From assembly GCA_903873485.1 (NCBI GenBank), contig CAIQOO010000083.1, positions 1 through 64,000 of the forward strand: 64,000 nucleotides of DNA. The letters run 5' to 3'. The notes under the pieces were generated by a model. The model was not told where the DNA came from and searched no databases. It was given only the letters and a program-made list of their open reading frames with translations. Positions 52,059-60,194 of this stretch are shown here, one piece after another; position 1 is the first letter of the stretch; the number at the start of each line of letters is the position of its first letter. Made by a program: the position numbers and the translations under genes. Origin of the DNA: an uncultured beta proteobacterium (GTDB lineage: Bacteria; Pseudomonadota; Gammaproteobacteria; Burkholderiales; Burkholderiaceae_C).

Positions 52059-52625
52059 ATGGGACTAGCCGCAGAAAAACCAGTTTTTACCGCCGATGAC
52101 TACCTGGCATGGGAGAACACGCAAGAGGATCGTCATGAATTTCTTGACGGCGAGGTGTTTGCCATGGCCGGTGCTGAAGACCGGCATGTCACCGTTGCCA
52201 TGAATCTTGCATTTGCGCTGCGCCAGCACCTCAGCGGCAGCCGGTGCCGCACCTACATGAGCGACATGCGGCTGCAGGTGGCCTCGGCCAACAGCTACTT
52301 TTACCCGGATGTGCTGGTCACTTGCAGTGCCGCAGACCAGGCCAGCCGATCGGTCAAGACCGAGCCGGTGCTGATCATTGAGGTGTTGTCGCCCAGCACC
52401 GCCGCTTATGACCGGGGGCTGAAGTTCAGCCATTACCGAAATCTGGCGAGTTTGCAAGAGTATGTGCTGGTGGATCTGGAGACCCGCAGCACCGACTGTT
52501 ATCGCAAAGGTGCTGACGGGCTGTGGGTGCTGCACCCGTTTGCGCGCGGCGACACGGTGTCGCTGGCCAGCGTCGCGCTGGCAGTCACCCCAGAGCAGAT
52601 GTTTGCCGAAGTGGATGGATTGTGA
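52059..52625 (+). CDS. Uma2-family putative endonuclease (188 aa)
   Basis: Third Uma2/DUF820 protein in the window. Signature segments: D-Y-L-A-W-E-N-T-Q-E-D-R-H-E-F-L-D-G-E-V, S-Y-F-Y-P-D-V-L-V-T-C (Asp) and V-L-I-I-E-V-L-S-P-S-T (Glu), then F-x-H-Y-R-N-L-A-S-L-Q-E-Y-V-L-V. GAAGG lies eight bases before the ATG at 52059. It separates the HEVGH pair from recJ. Confidence 0.82.
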   Translation: MGLAAEKPVFTADDYLAWENTQEDRHEFLDGEVFAMAGAEDRHVTVAMNLAFALRQHLSGSRCRTYMSDMRLQVASANSYFYPDVLVTCSAADQASRSVKTEPVLIIEVLSPSTAAYDRGLKFSHYRNLASLQEYVLVDLETRSTDCYRKGADGLWVLHPFARGDTVSLASVALAVTPEQMFAEVDGL

Positions 52626-52661
52626 GTTTCGTTAACCGGTTTGTTATTTTGATGTCATTTT

Positions 52662-52698
52662 GGCTTCTAGCCCTTATCCCTATTGCCTGAGAAGCTAT
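52662..52698 (-). repeat. Dispersed element copy H, providing the recJ start codon
   Basis: Minus-strand ATAGCT, 17 nt, AAGGGCTAGAAGCC. Its ATAGCT end, read on the plus strand as AGCTATGA, contains the first two bases of the recJ ATG at 52697, so the leader of recJ is the element. Confidence 0.85.
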
Positions 52699-54475
52699 GA
52701 AATTAATAGTAAGAGAAATCCCGCCCCGCCCCGCCTGGACACTGGAGCAGGCGGGCATTCACCCGCTGCTGGCGCAGCTTTATGCAGCGCGCGGGGTGCA
52801 AGATGCGCACGAGCTTGACACCGCGCTGGCGCACCTGATCCCTCCTGCCGCGATGAAAGGCACGGCGGATGCAGCGCAGTTGCTGGCCGATGCGATTGGC
52901 GCCGACAAAAAAATCTGCATCGTCGCCGACTACGACTGCGATGGCGCCACCGCCTGCGCAGTGGCGGTGCGCGGCCTGCGCCTGCTCGGTGCGCGCCATA
53001 TCGATTACATCGTGCCCGACCGGGTGCAAGACGGTTATGGCCTGACGCCACCGATTGCCGCCCGTGTCAAGGCCAGCGGTGCCGACCTGCTGATCACCGT
53101 CGATAACGGCATTGCCAGTTTTGAGGGTGTGGCGGCGGCTCGCGCCCTGGGCTTGCAGGTGCTGGTGACCGACCACCACCTGTGCGCCAGCATCGATGGC
53201 CAGATCACCCTGCCCGCAGCGGATGTCATCGTCAACCCGAACCAGCCGGGCTGCAGCTTTGCCAGCAAGTCGATCGCCGGGGTCGGCGTGATGTTTTATG
53301 TGCTGCTGGCGCTGCGCACCGAATTGCGCCAGCGTGGCGTGTTTGCCGCCACCGAGCCAGCGGCGGGCGGCTCTGCACCGCCGCTGGCCGGCCTGGTGCC
53401 GCCGCGTGCGCAGCCCCGGCTTGATGCGCTGCTGCCGCTGGTGGCACTGGGCACGGTGGCCGATGTGGTGCGGCTTGACGCCAACAACCGCCGCCTGGTG
53501 GCGCAAGGGCTAAAACGGGTTCGCGCCCTTAGACTGCCCGCCGGACTGGCCGCGTTGTTTATCGCATCAGCGCGGGATGCCAAAACTGCCACCACCTTTG
53601 ACCTGGGCTTTGCCCTGGGTCCGCGCATCAACGCGGCAGGCCGCCTGAGCGACATGACACTGGGCATTGAATGCCTGCTGACCGATGATGAGCAACGCGC
53701 ACTGGAGCTGGCCAAGACACTTGACGGCATCAACCAGGACCGCCGCCAGATTGAGGGCCAGATGCGCGAGCAGGCGCTGGCGGCAGCCGAACTGCTGTTT
53801 GAAGACGCCAGCCAGGCACCGCCCGCCATCTGCGTGTTTGACCCCGAGTTTCATGAAGGCGTGGTCGGCATTGTGGCGGCGCGCATCAAGGACAAGCTGC
53901 ACCGCCCGGCCTTTGTGTTTGCCCCGAGTGGCGCTACCGGACATAGCCATGAACTCAAGGGTTCGGGCCGCTCGATTGCCGGTTTTCATCTGCGCGATGC
54001 GCTGGACCTGGTGGCCAAACGCTATCCCGGCGTGCTGCTGCGTTTTGGTGGCCATGCCATGGCGGCTGGCTGCACCATCGCCCGGGAGCATTTTGAACGC
54101 TTTGAGCAAGGCTTGAACGAGGTCGCGCAAGAATGGCTGGATGCCGCCACCCTGATGCGCCGGCTTGACACCGATGGCCCGCTCAAGCCCGAGTACCGCC
54201 GCGTCGATCTGGTCGATCTGCTGCACCACGAGGTCTGGGGTCAGGGCTTTGCGGCGCCGACTTTCAGCGAAGAAGTCGAAGTGCTGTCACAACGCCTGGT
54301 CGGCGAGAAACACCTGTCACTCAAGCTCAAGCACCAAGGCCAGCCGATTGATGGCATCTGGTTTGGTCATACCGAGAGCCTGCCGGCACGGGTCAAGCTG
54401 GCGTTTCGGCTGGACGCCGACAGTTGGCGTGGCGAGCGCAAGCTGCGATTTTTGGTGGAGGCGGCCGAGTTGTAA
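52697..54475 (+). CDS. recJ: Single-stranded-DNA exonuclease RecJ (592 aa)
   Basis: 5'-3' exonuclease for recombination and mismatch repair. DHH-family motifs: V-A-D-Y-D-C-D-G-A-T-A (motif I), T-V-D-N-G-I (II), T-D-H-H-L (III), G-T-V-A-D-V-V-R (IV), then the DHHA1 part with G-S-G-R-S-I-A-G-F-H and F-G-G-H-A-M-A-A-G. It is a little longer than usual, partly from a Gly/Ala/Pro-rich loop around residues 215-235. The ATG lies inside a dispersed repeat copy; GAGAAG seven bases earlier may serve as ribosome site. An earlier native start may have been replaced. Confidence 0.93.
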   Translation: MKLIVREIPPRPAWTLEQAGIHPLLAQLYAARGVQDAHELDTALAHLIPPAAMKGTADAAQLLADAIGADKKICIVADYDCDGATACAVAVRGLRLLGARHIDYIVPDRVQDGYGLTPPIAARVKASGADLLITVDNGIASFEGVAAARALGLQVLVTDHHLCASIDGQITLPAADVIVNPNQPGCSFASKSIAGVGVMFYVLLALRTELRQRGVFAATEPAAGGSAPPLAGLVPPRAQPRLDALLPLVALGTVADVVRLDANNRRLVAQGLKRVRALRLPAGLAALFIASARDAKTATTFDLGFALGPRINAAGRLSDMTLGIECLLTDDEQRALELAKTLDGINQDRRQIEGQMREQALAAAELLFEDASQAPPAICVFDPEFHEGVVGIVAARIKDKLHRPAFVFAPSGATGHSHELKGSGRSIAGFHLRDALDLVAKRYPGVLLRFGGHAMAAGCTIAREHFERFEQGLNEVAQEWLDAATLMRRLDTDGPLKPEYRRVDLVDLLHHEVWGQGFAAPTFSEEVEVLSQRLVGEKHLSLKLKHQGQPIDGIWFGHTESLPARVKLAFRLDADSWRGERKLRFLVEAAEL

Positions 54476-54484
54476 CAGTTCTGC

Positions 54485-57400
54485 TCAAACCGGGTAAAAC
54501 CGGATGGCATTGCGGCCTGCATCCTTGGCCTGGTACATGGCGGCATCTGCCCATTTCAGAATGTCGGTGTGCGAGGTTTCATGGTTGACAAACAGCACCA
54601 CGCCAATGCTGGCCGAGCAATGGTGCTCTACGACGATGTCCGTTTCGCCCTCTTTGCTGCAGGTCAGGAGATAAGTCACAGCCAGCGAAGCCCGGATTTT
54701 TTCGGCAATCACCCGGGTCTGTGCCATTGATTCAGCTTTGTCTTGATCAAGCTCGCCCAGCACCACGACAAATTCATCGCCGCCAAAGCGGGCCACGGTA
54801 TCGACCGCACGCACACAATTGAGCAATCGCCGGGCCACTTCGACCAACAGCAGGTCGCCGATCAAATGGCCGTGCTGGTCATTGAGCGGCTTGAAGTTGT
54901 CCAGGTCGAGCACCATCACGGCAGCATAGCGCCCGCTGCGTTTGCTCAGGGCCATGGTCTTGCTCAGGCGATCGACCAGCATGCGGCGGTTGGGCAGTTG
55001 CGTCAGCGGGTCAAAAAAAGCCAGTTGGCGCACCTGTTCTTCCATGCGCTTGCGCTCGGTGATATCCCGCGAAATCACATAGGCACCGCCGTATTCATGG
55101 TTGCTGTTAAAGATGAAATTGGCGTTGTCTTCGCGCCAAAAATAGTGGCCGGTTTGGTGTTTGACGCGGTAGGAATAAGTCAGGTTTTCCTGTTTGCCTT
55201 TTATCGCTTCATCTATTTTTACGAACACCGCATCAAGGTCATCGGGATGAATGATCGAAAGCACCTCAATGCTGGTCCGGGCAAGCTCTTCCTGCTCGGG
55301 GTAGCCCAGTTGTTTGATGGCTGAAGGCGAAACATACTGGATATGCCCATGCTGGTCAAAAATGGTGATGCCGTCGCTGGTGTTTTCGGCCATGAGCCGG
55401 AATTTTTGCTCGCTTTTCTGCAAGGCAGCCTCAGCTTGCTTACGCTCTGAAATGTCAGCTACAAAGGCGGTGAACCGGTAGCCATCGACCGTCTTGAACG
55501 GCACGACGGAAATTGCGGCGGGAAACTCCTCGCCGCTTCGTCGCAGGCCAGTGAGTTCAATGCGCCGGTTCAACACTTCTTTCTGGCCAGTAGCCTGGAA
55601 ACAGGCCAGCCCCTGGTGGTACGCTGCGTGGTACTGCACCGGTAAGATGGTGTCGTGCAGCATCCGGCCCAGCGCTTCATCCTTGCGCCAGCCAAAAATC
55701 GCTTGCGCCTGCTGGTTCCAGTCGGTGATGCGGCCCTGGTCATCCATGCCGATCACGGCATCGAGCGCGCAGTCAAAAACGGTGCGCAAGTGGATTTCGC
55801 TCAAACGAACCCGTTCATCGGCTTGCTTGATGGCAGTGACATCGGTGTGCGTGATGCTGGCGCCGCCCAAGTCGTTGTGAGCCAATGGCATCACCACCAT
55901 GTTGAACCAGCGCTGGCGCCCGGGCGAATGGCAGGGGTACTCCAGGCTGAAACTCGGCAAACGACCTTGCATCACCGCCCAAATGCCATTGCAGGCTTGC
56001 TGGGTAAAGGCATCCGCCTGCGCACCCAGCGCACAGATCGCCAGGTAATTGCTGCCGACATCGGTGTTGGGGGCAACCTGGCCCGGCTCAAGCCCGTTGT
56101 CTTGCGCATACTGCCGCCAGTGCTGGTTGACCGCCAGAATCACCCCGTTGCCATCAATCACCACAATTTCTGCGGCCACAGAATCGAGAATTGCCTGTTT
56201 GAAGGCTTCGCTTTGCTGCAGTGCGTCGCGGATCCGGTTTCGCTCGCTCAGATCAATGTCCAGACAAAACAGCTCAGGCTCGCGTCCAATGGGTTGGACT
56301 AGCGCATAGTTTGAAAAAACCGGGGTAAGGGCGCCACTCTTGGTTTTCAGCGTCAACTCGCCAGCCGGAATGGCCTCGCCACCTGCTGCCATCTGCTGCA
56401 TCGCCAGCCTGACACCATCCTGCAGGTCGTGCGGAATGATCAATTCGAGCAGATTGGCCCCCAGCGCCTCGGCTGCGCTGTAGCCATAAATGCGCTCGGA
56501 GGCCGGGTTCCAGAACGTCACCGTGCCATCGAGTGCATAACCCTGCACGGCCACTCCGTTAATGTTTTCCATCAGCGAGTGAAAGCGGCTCTCGCTTTCA
56601 CGAATGATTTTTTCGGCTTGTTTGCGCTCGCTGATGTCGGCATTGGTGCCAATCATGCGCGTGCCTTTGCCGTTGGCATCGCGACTGATCACCTTGCCGC
56701 GGCCCAGCGTCCAAGCCCAACTGCCGTCCTTGCACAACATGCGAAATTCAATGCTGGCGGTGCCGGTTTTGCCATCCAGATAGGGCTGCAAAGCCGCCAT
56801 CACGGCGGGTACATCATCGGGATGAACACGCTTGGACCATGCCTCAGCGTTGTTCTCAAATTCATGCTCGGCATAGCCAAACATTTCCTTGTAGCGGCGT
56901 GAAAAGAACGCTTCGCCAGTCTGAAGATTCCAGTCCCACAGGCCGTCACCACCACTCTCCAAAGCAAATTGCCAGCGTTCTTCGCTGCGTTTCAGCGCGT
57001 CTTCGGCTTGTTTGCGCTCGCTGATGTCGCTGATTACCAGGCGCAGCACGGGCGATCCCTGGTCATCCTTGGCCATCACGCTTGCCAGATGTGCCCAGAG
57101 CGGCGGGCCGTCATGCTTGTGCAATCGCAATTCGCACGACAGCGATTCACCGGAATTGCGCAGCTTGCGCCGAAGCCGGTAAAACATGACCTGGTCTTCC
57201 TTGAAAATGAAGTGGCTGATAGGTTGATTAATCAGTTCATTGCGGGGCAGGCCCAGCAGGCTGGCGGTGGTCAGGTTGGCCTGCCGGATCAGGTCGTCAT
57301 CGCCCACCGAACAGTAGCCAACCGGCGCCAGGTCGTAAAAATCAAAATAGTAGGCTTGCGAGGCTTCGAGCGCCTGTTGCGCACTTCGCAACTCGTCGTT

Positions 57401-57589
57401 TTGAATTTCCAGCTCAATCTGGTGCACTTGCAGCTCATGCAACAGTTGGGCACTGGCTTGGGGCGACAGGGACTCGGGGTTGACCGTCACATGCGCAGCA
57501 CGCTGCCGGGAAATCGCCTCAGCGGCTGCTCGAAGCACCCCTGCTGCGACAAGCGCAGCTTGAGGTGAGGGGTCATACTCGCGTTTCAT
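54485..57589 (-). CDS. Multi-PAS diguanylate cyclase (1034 aa)
   Basis: Cytoplasmic sensor-cyclase. After an N-terminal helix (V-H-Q-I-E-L-E-I-Q-N-D-E-L-R) come about six PAS/PAC modules in a row, many ending in D-I-S-E-R-K-Q-A, and a C-terminal GGDEF domain with R-F-G-G-D-E-F near residue 934. No EAL domain and no membrane segment. The inhibitory R-x-x-D site before GGDEF is not obvious. An excellent ribosome site GGAGGTG lies six bases before the ATG at 57589. Its first two modules are clear paralogues of those in the protein at 41.1-44.7 kb, including A-P-V-G-Y-C-S-V and D-G-L-W-D-W. Confidence 0.92.
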   Translation of the reverse strand: MKREYDPSPQAALVAAGVLRAAAEAISRQRAAHVTVNPESLSPQASAQLLHELQVHQIELEIQNDELRSAQQALEASQAYYFDFYDLAPVGYCSVGDDDLIRQANLTTASLLGLPRNELINQPISHFIFKEDQVMFYRLRRKLRNSGESLSCELRLHKHDGPPLWAHLASVMAKDDQGSPVLRLVISDISERKQAEDALKRSEERWQFALESGGDGLWDWNLQTGEAFFSRRYKEMFGYAEHEFENNAEAWSKRVHPDDVPAVMAALQPYLDGKTGTASIEFRMLCKDGSWAWTLGRGKVISRDANGKGTRMIGTNADISERKQAEKIIRESESRFHSLMENINGVAVQGYALDGTVTFWNPASERIYGYSAAEALGANLLELIIPHDLQDGVRLAMQQMAAGGEAIPAGELTLKTKSGALTPVFSNYALVQPIGREPELFCLDIDLSERNRIRDALQQSEAFKQAILDSVAAEIVVIDGNGVILAVNQHWRQYAQDNGLEPGQVAPNTDVGSNYLAICALGAQADAFTQQACNGIWAVMQGRLPSFSLEYPCHSPGRQRWFNMVVMPLAHNDLGGASITHTDVTAIKQADERVRLSEIHLRTVFDCALDAVIGMDDQGRITDWNQQAQAIFGWRKDEALGRMLHDTILPVQYHAAYHQGLACFQATGQKEVLNRRIELTGLRRSGEEFPAAISVVPFKTVDGYRFTAFVADISERKQAEAALQKSEQKFRLMAENTSDGITIFDQHGHIQYVSPSAIKQLGYPEQEELARTSIEVLSIIHPDDLDAVFVKIDEAIKGKQENLTYSYRVKHQTGHYFWREDNANFIFNSNHEYGGAYVISRDITERKRMEEQVRQLAFFDPLTQLPNRRMLVDRLSKTMALSKRSGRYAAVMVLDLDNFKPLNDQHGHLIGDLLLVEVARRLLNCVRAVDTVARFGGDEFVVVLGELDQDKAESMAQTRVIAEKIRASLAVTYLLTCSKEGETDIVVEHHCSASIGVVLFVNHETSHTDILKWADAAMYQAKDAGRNAIRFYPV

Positions 57590-57691
57590 CGGGCACCTCC
57601 GGTGTGGTTTGTCTTCTTCTTTTTATGCCTGCATTCTAGTCCCCTGATCAACAGCCGACCATCCGCAGGATTCCGATTTGCTATATTAGTA

Positions 57692-57728
57692 ATAGCTATT
57701 GGGGCTTGCTGGATAAGGGCTGGAGGCC
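57692..57728 (+). repeat. Dispersed element copy I
   Basis: ATAGCT, 17 nt, AAGGGCTGGAGGCC, between the divergent diguanylate cyclase and COG4315-type genes (gap 57590-57838, otherwise without a gene). Confidence 0.85.
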
Positions 57729-57838
57729 ATTTTCAATAAATATTTCAATTCTTGTGCATCCAAAACGCCATGCTGCTCGTTCTAAAGGCAGGTCGGTCGA
57801 TTCGGCCTGTTTTTCAACACTGCACAAGGAGTTCAAAG

Positions 57839-58240
57839 ATGAGAAAACACCTGCTTTACACGCTGGCCCTGGCGGGTCTGGTGGCCACCCCATTGCAGGC
57901 ACAGCCTGTTTTTCAGGACGGCGTATTGACCGATCCGGCCGGCATAACGCTGTATGTGTTCGACAAGGACCAGCCCGGCAAGAGCAACTGCCAAGGCGCC
58001 TGCCTGCAGGCTTGGCCGGCCTACACGGCGGGCACCGGGTCTGGCAAGTTGCCCGAGGTGGGACGACTGCCCGGCGACGGCGCACAGCAATGGACCTGGA
58101 ACAAGTTGCCGCTGTATTACTTTGCCGGGGATGCCAAGCCGGGCGACCGCACCGGTGATGGCAGCGGCGGCACCTGGCATGTGGTCAAGGGCAGCGCCGC
58201 CGCCCCGGCGACTGGCGTGACACCGGCCTACAAATACTGA
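57839..58240 (+). CDS. Secreted COG4315-type protein with Yx(F/W/Y)xxD repeats (133 aa)
   Basis: Small exported protein of the family described as 'lipoprotein with conserved Yx(FWY)xxD motif'. A signal peptide is clear (MRKHLLYTLALAGLVATPLQ, cleaved after A-Q-A) but no lipobox Cys follows, so it should be soluble in the periplasm. L-Y-V-F-D-K-D and N-C-Q-G-A-C-L-Q-A-W-P give the motif and a likely disulfide or metal pair; the second repeat is L-Y-Y-F-A-G-D with P-G-D-R-T-G-D-G. AAGGAG lies seven bases before the ATG. These proteins often sit next to an ECF sigma/anti-sigma pair, as here. Confidence 0.82.
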   Translation: MRKHLLYTLALAGLVATPLQAQPVFQDGVLTDPAGITLYVFDKDQPGKSNCQGACLQAWPAYTAGTGSGKLPEVGRLPGDGAQQWTWNKLPLYYFAGDAKPGDRTGDGSGGTWHVVKGSAAAPATGVTPAYKY

Positions 58241-58251
58241 CACTGAACACC

Positions 58252-58277
58252 CTGATCTGGCCGTTTTGCCAGATCAG
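58252..58277. other. Perfect 10-bp inverted repeat
   Basis: CTGATCTGGC and GCCAGATCAG are separated by CGTTTT, 11 bases after the COG4315-type stop. No T-run follows on either strand, so it is not a standard terminator; it may end transcription with a factor, stabilise the message or bind a regulator. Confidence 0.6.
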
Positions 58278-58412
58278 CGGCGCACCAGGCACCATGCAAA
58301 GGCCCAACCGTTAAACTTTGTGGGCCATCATCTGACACATTCAAGTTGAGGGCAAGTCGGCTCTCTGCCACTGCGGCAGACCACGCCCAACCCCAACCGA
58401 AAAGGTCGCAAC

Positions 58413-58982
58413 ATGGTGCAAAGCGAGGAGATTGAAGCGTTGATGGCGCGAGTGGACCTGGGTGATCATCAGGCTTTCAAGGAACTGCATAGCCGTGTTG
58501 CGGGCCACTTGATGGCGGTGGCGATGCGCATCCTCAATGACCACGGTGCTGCCGAAGACGTGGTTCAGGAGGTATTTGCCGGTTTCTGGAACAAAGCCTC
58601 TAGCCTGTCGGCACCGGTTCGCAAAGGGCCGGGCTGGCTGTGTGTGGTAACGCGCAACCGCGCGCTTGATGCGGTTCGCAAGCGGCCGTCAGAGCTTGCG
58701 CTGCAATGGCAGAACGTCGAGGGTGAAGAACTGTCGCACGATCTGGCCTCTGACAACCCCGGTGTTTTTGAACAGTTGCAATTTGAGCAAGAGCATCGGC
58801 AGTTGCAAAACTGCCTGCAGTGTCTTGAAGCCGCGCCCCGGCAAGCGGTGCTGCTGGCTTGCTGCGAAGGCCTGACCCATGCTGAACTGGCATCGCGGCT
58901 GCAACGTCCGCTGGGAACCGTCAAGGCCTGGACGCGCCGAAGTTTGCTGCAGTTGAAGACGTGCATGGAATTGTCGTCATGA
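58413..58982 (+). CDS. ECF-type RNA polymerase sigma factor (189 aa)
   Basis: Group IV sigma factor. Region 2 is at about residues 20-85 ([14 protein letters not shown], then [12 protein letters not shown]), region 4 at about 130-180 ([26 protein letters not shown] with [10 protein letters not shown]). It should direct transcription of a small stress regulon, possibly the COG4315 gene 172 bp upstream. The next reading frame, overlapping by ATGA, looks like the beginning of its anti-sigma factor but stops early. Confidence 0.9.
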   Translation: MVQSEEIEALMARVDLGDHQAFKELHSRVAGHLMAVAMRILNDHGAAEDVVQEVFAGFWNKASSLSAPVRKGPGWLCVVTRNRALDAVRKRPSELALQWQNVEGEELSHDLASDNPGVFEQLQFEQEHRQLQNCLQCLEAAPRQAVLLACCEGLTHAELASRLQRPLGTVKAWTRRSLLQLKTCMELSS

Positions 58983-59077
58983 AAACCTGCTGGTACCACC
59001 ACCCCGAAACCATCGATCGCCTGCAGGCCCGTCTTTCCGTTGGGTCAGTGTCATGGAACAAGTCGATTGTGTGGTGA
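58979..59077 (+). pseudogene. Relic of an anti-sigma factor (first residues only)
   Basis: An ATG overlapping the sigma-factor stop (ATGA) opens a 32-codon frame starting [20 protein letters not shown] and ending at a TGA inside the next gene. H-P-E-x-I-D-R-L-x-A-x-x-S/Y-V-G is how many COG5343/RskA-type anti-sigma factors begin. The resemblance stops after about 22 residues, where the FAD-oxidoreductase gene takes over, so I read it as the stump left by a deletion. The stretch is short, so chance cannot be excluded. Confidence 0.45.
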
Positions 59078-60147
59078 TCGGGGCCGGGGTGATCGGTCTG
59101 GCGGTGGCGCGCGCGCTGGCGCTGGCCGGGCGCGAGGTATGGCTGCTGGAGGCGGCAGCGGCGATTGGCACCGGCACCAGCTCGCGCAATAGCGAGGTGA
59201 TTCACGCCGGCATCTATTACCCGCCGGGTTCGCTCAAGGCGGGCCTGTGCGTGCCGGGCCGGGCGCTGCTGTACGACTACTGCGCCGAACGTGGCATCGG
59301 GCACCGGCGCTGTGGCAAGCTGATCGTCGCCAACACCAGCGCCCAGGTCAGCCAGCTCAGGCAAATTGAACAACAGGCGCTGCACAACGGCATCAACGAC
59401 CTGCGGCTGCTGGATCAGCAGGCGGTGCGGCGACTGGAACCCGAGTTGAACTGCCAGGCCGCCCTGCTGTCACCGGGCACCGGCATTGTCGATAGCCATG
59501 CACTGATGCAGAGTCTGCATGGCGATTTTGTGCAGGCTGGCGGCGTTTTGGCGCTTAATACGCCTGTAGCCCTTATGGGCTATGCGCACCATGCTATTGA
59601 ATTAGTAACGTCTGACGGCACCCGGCTGCGCACCAATGGCTTGGTCAACGCAGCCGGTTTGCAGGCGCTGGCGCTGGCCCGCCAGTTCAAGGGCTTGGCG
59701 GCACGGCATGTTCCAGCGGCTTTTTTCGCCAAGGGCAATTACTTCACTCTGGCCGGTCGGGCACCTTTTTCGCACCTGATTTACCCGGTGCCCGAGCCGG
59801 GCGGCCTGGGCGTTCACCTGACACTTGACCTCGGTGGCCAGGCCAAATTTGGGCCGGATGTGCAGTGGGTCGATTCGCCTGACGACTTGCGCGTGGACCC
59901 GGCACGTGGCGATGCGTTTTATGCCGAGGTGCGCAAGTATTGGCCGGGTTTGCCCGATGGCGCGCTGCTGCCGGGCTATGCCGGCATCCGCCCCAAAATC
60001 AGCGGCCCGCAGGCAGCGTTGGCCGACTTCCTGATTCAGGGGCCGGCCAGCCACGGCATACCCGGATTGGTCAACCTGTTTGGCATCGAGTCGCCAGGCC
60101 TGACCAGTGCGCTGGCGATTGGCCAATATGTCGCAAAACTTATGTAA
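59053..60147 (+). CDS. FAD-dependent oxidoreductase, LhgO-like (364 aa)
   Basis: DAO-family flavoenzyme similar to L-2-hydroxyglutarate oxidase. The dinucleotide motif is [14 protein letters not shown], followed by [18 protein letters not shown] (the family's substrate-side signature), G-K-L-I-V-A, and near the end G-Y-A-G-I-R-P-K-I with [15 protein letters not shown]. Length is slightly below the 400-422 residues of LhgO, so another 2-hydroxyacid is possible. A dispersed repeat lies in frame at residues about 170-182 ([12 protein letters not shown]). Start ATG at 59053, inside the anti-sigma relic. Confidence 0.83.
   Translation: MEQVDCVVIGAGVIGLAVARALALAGREVWLLEAAAAIGTGTSSRNSEVIHAGIYYPPGSLKAGLCVPGRALLYDYCAERGIGHRRCGKLIVANTSAQVSQLRQIEQQALHNGINDLRLLDQQAVRRLEPELNCQAALLSPGTGIVDSHALMQSLHGDFVQAGGVLALNTPVALMGYAHHAIELVTSDGTRLRTNGLVNAAGLQALALARQFKGLAARHVPAAFFAKGNYFTLAGRAPFSHLIYPVPEPGGLGVHLTLDLGGQAKFGPDVQWVDSPDDLRVDPARGDAFYAEVRKYWPGLPDGALLPGYAGIRPKISGPQAALADFLIQGPASHGIPGLVNLFGIESPGLTSALAIGQYVAKLM
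59562..59597 (-). repeat. Dispersed element copy J inside the FAD-oxidoreductase gene
   Basis: Minus-strand ATAGCA, 17 nt, AAGGGCTACAGGC, in frame with the host gene on the opposite strand. Confidence 0.75.
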
Positions 60148-60158
60148 CTATCAAGGTG

Positions 60159-60194
60159 ATAGCTACAAGCGCAATAGGGACAAGGGCTAGAAGG
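60159..60194 (+). repeat. Dispersed element copy K, overlapping the pyrD stop
   Basis: ATAGCT, 17 nt, AAGGGCTAGAAGG. The pyrD stop codon (TAG, minus strand, 60187-60189) is formed by the GGCTAG part of the element. It separates the convergent oxidoreductase and pyrD genes. Confidence 0.85.

Noticed and set aside
58252-58277. Rho-independent terminator after the COG4315-type gene
   Set aside because: The stem is perfect but no T-run follows on either strand; kept only as an inverted repeat.
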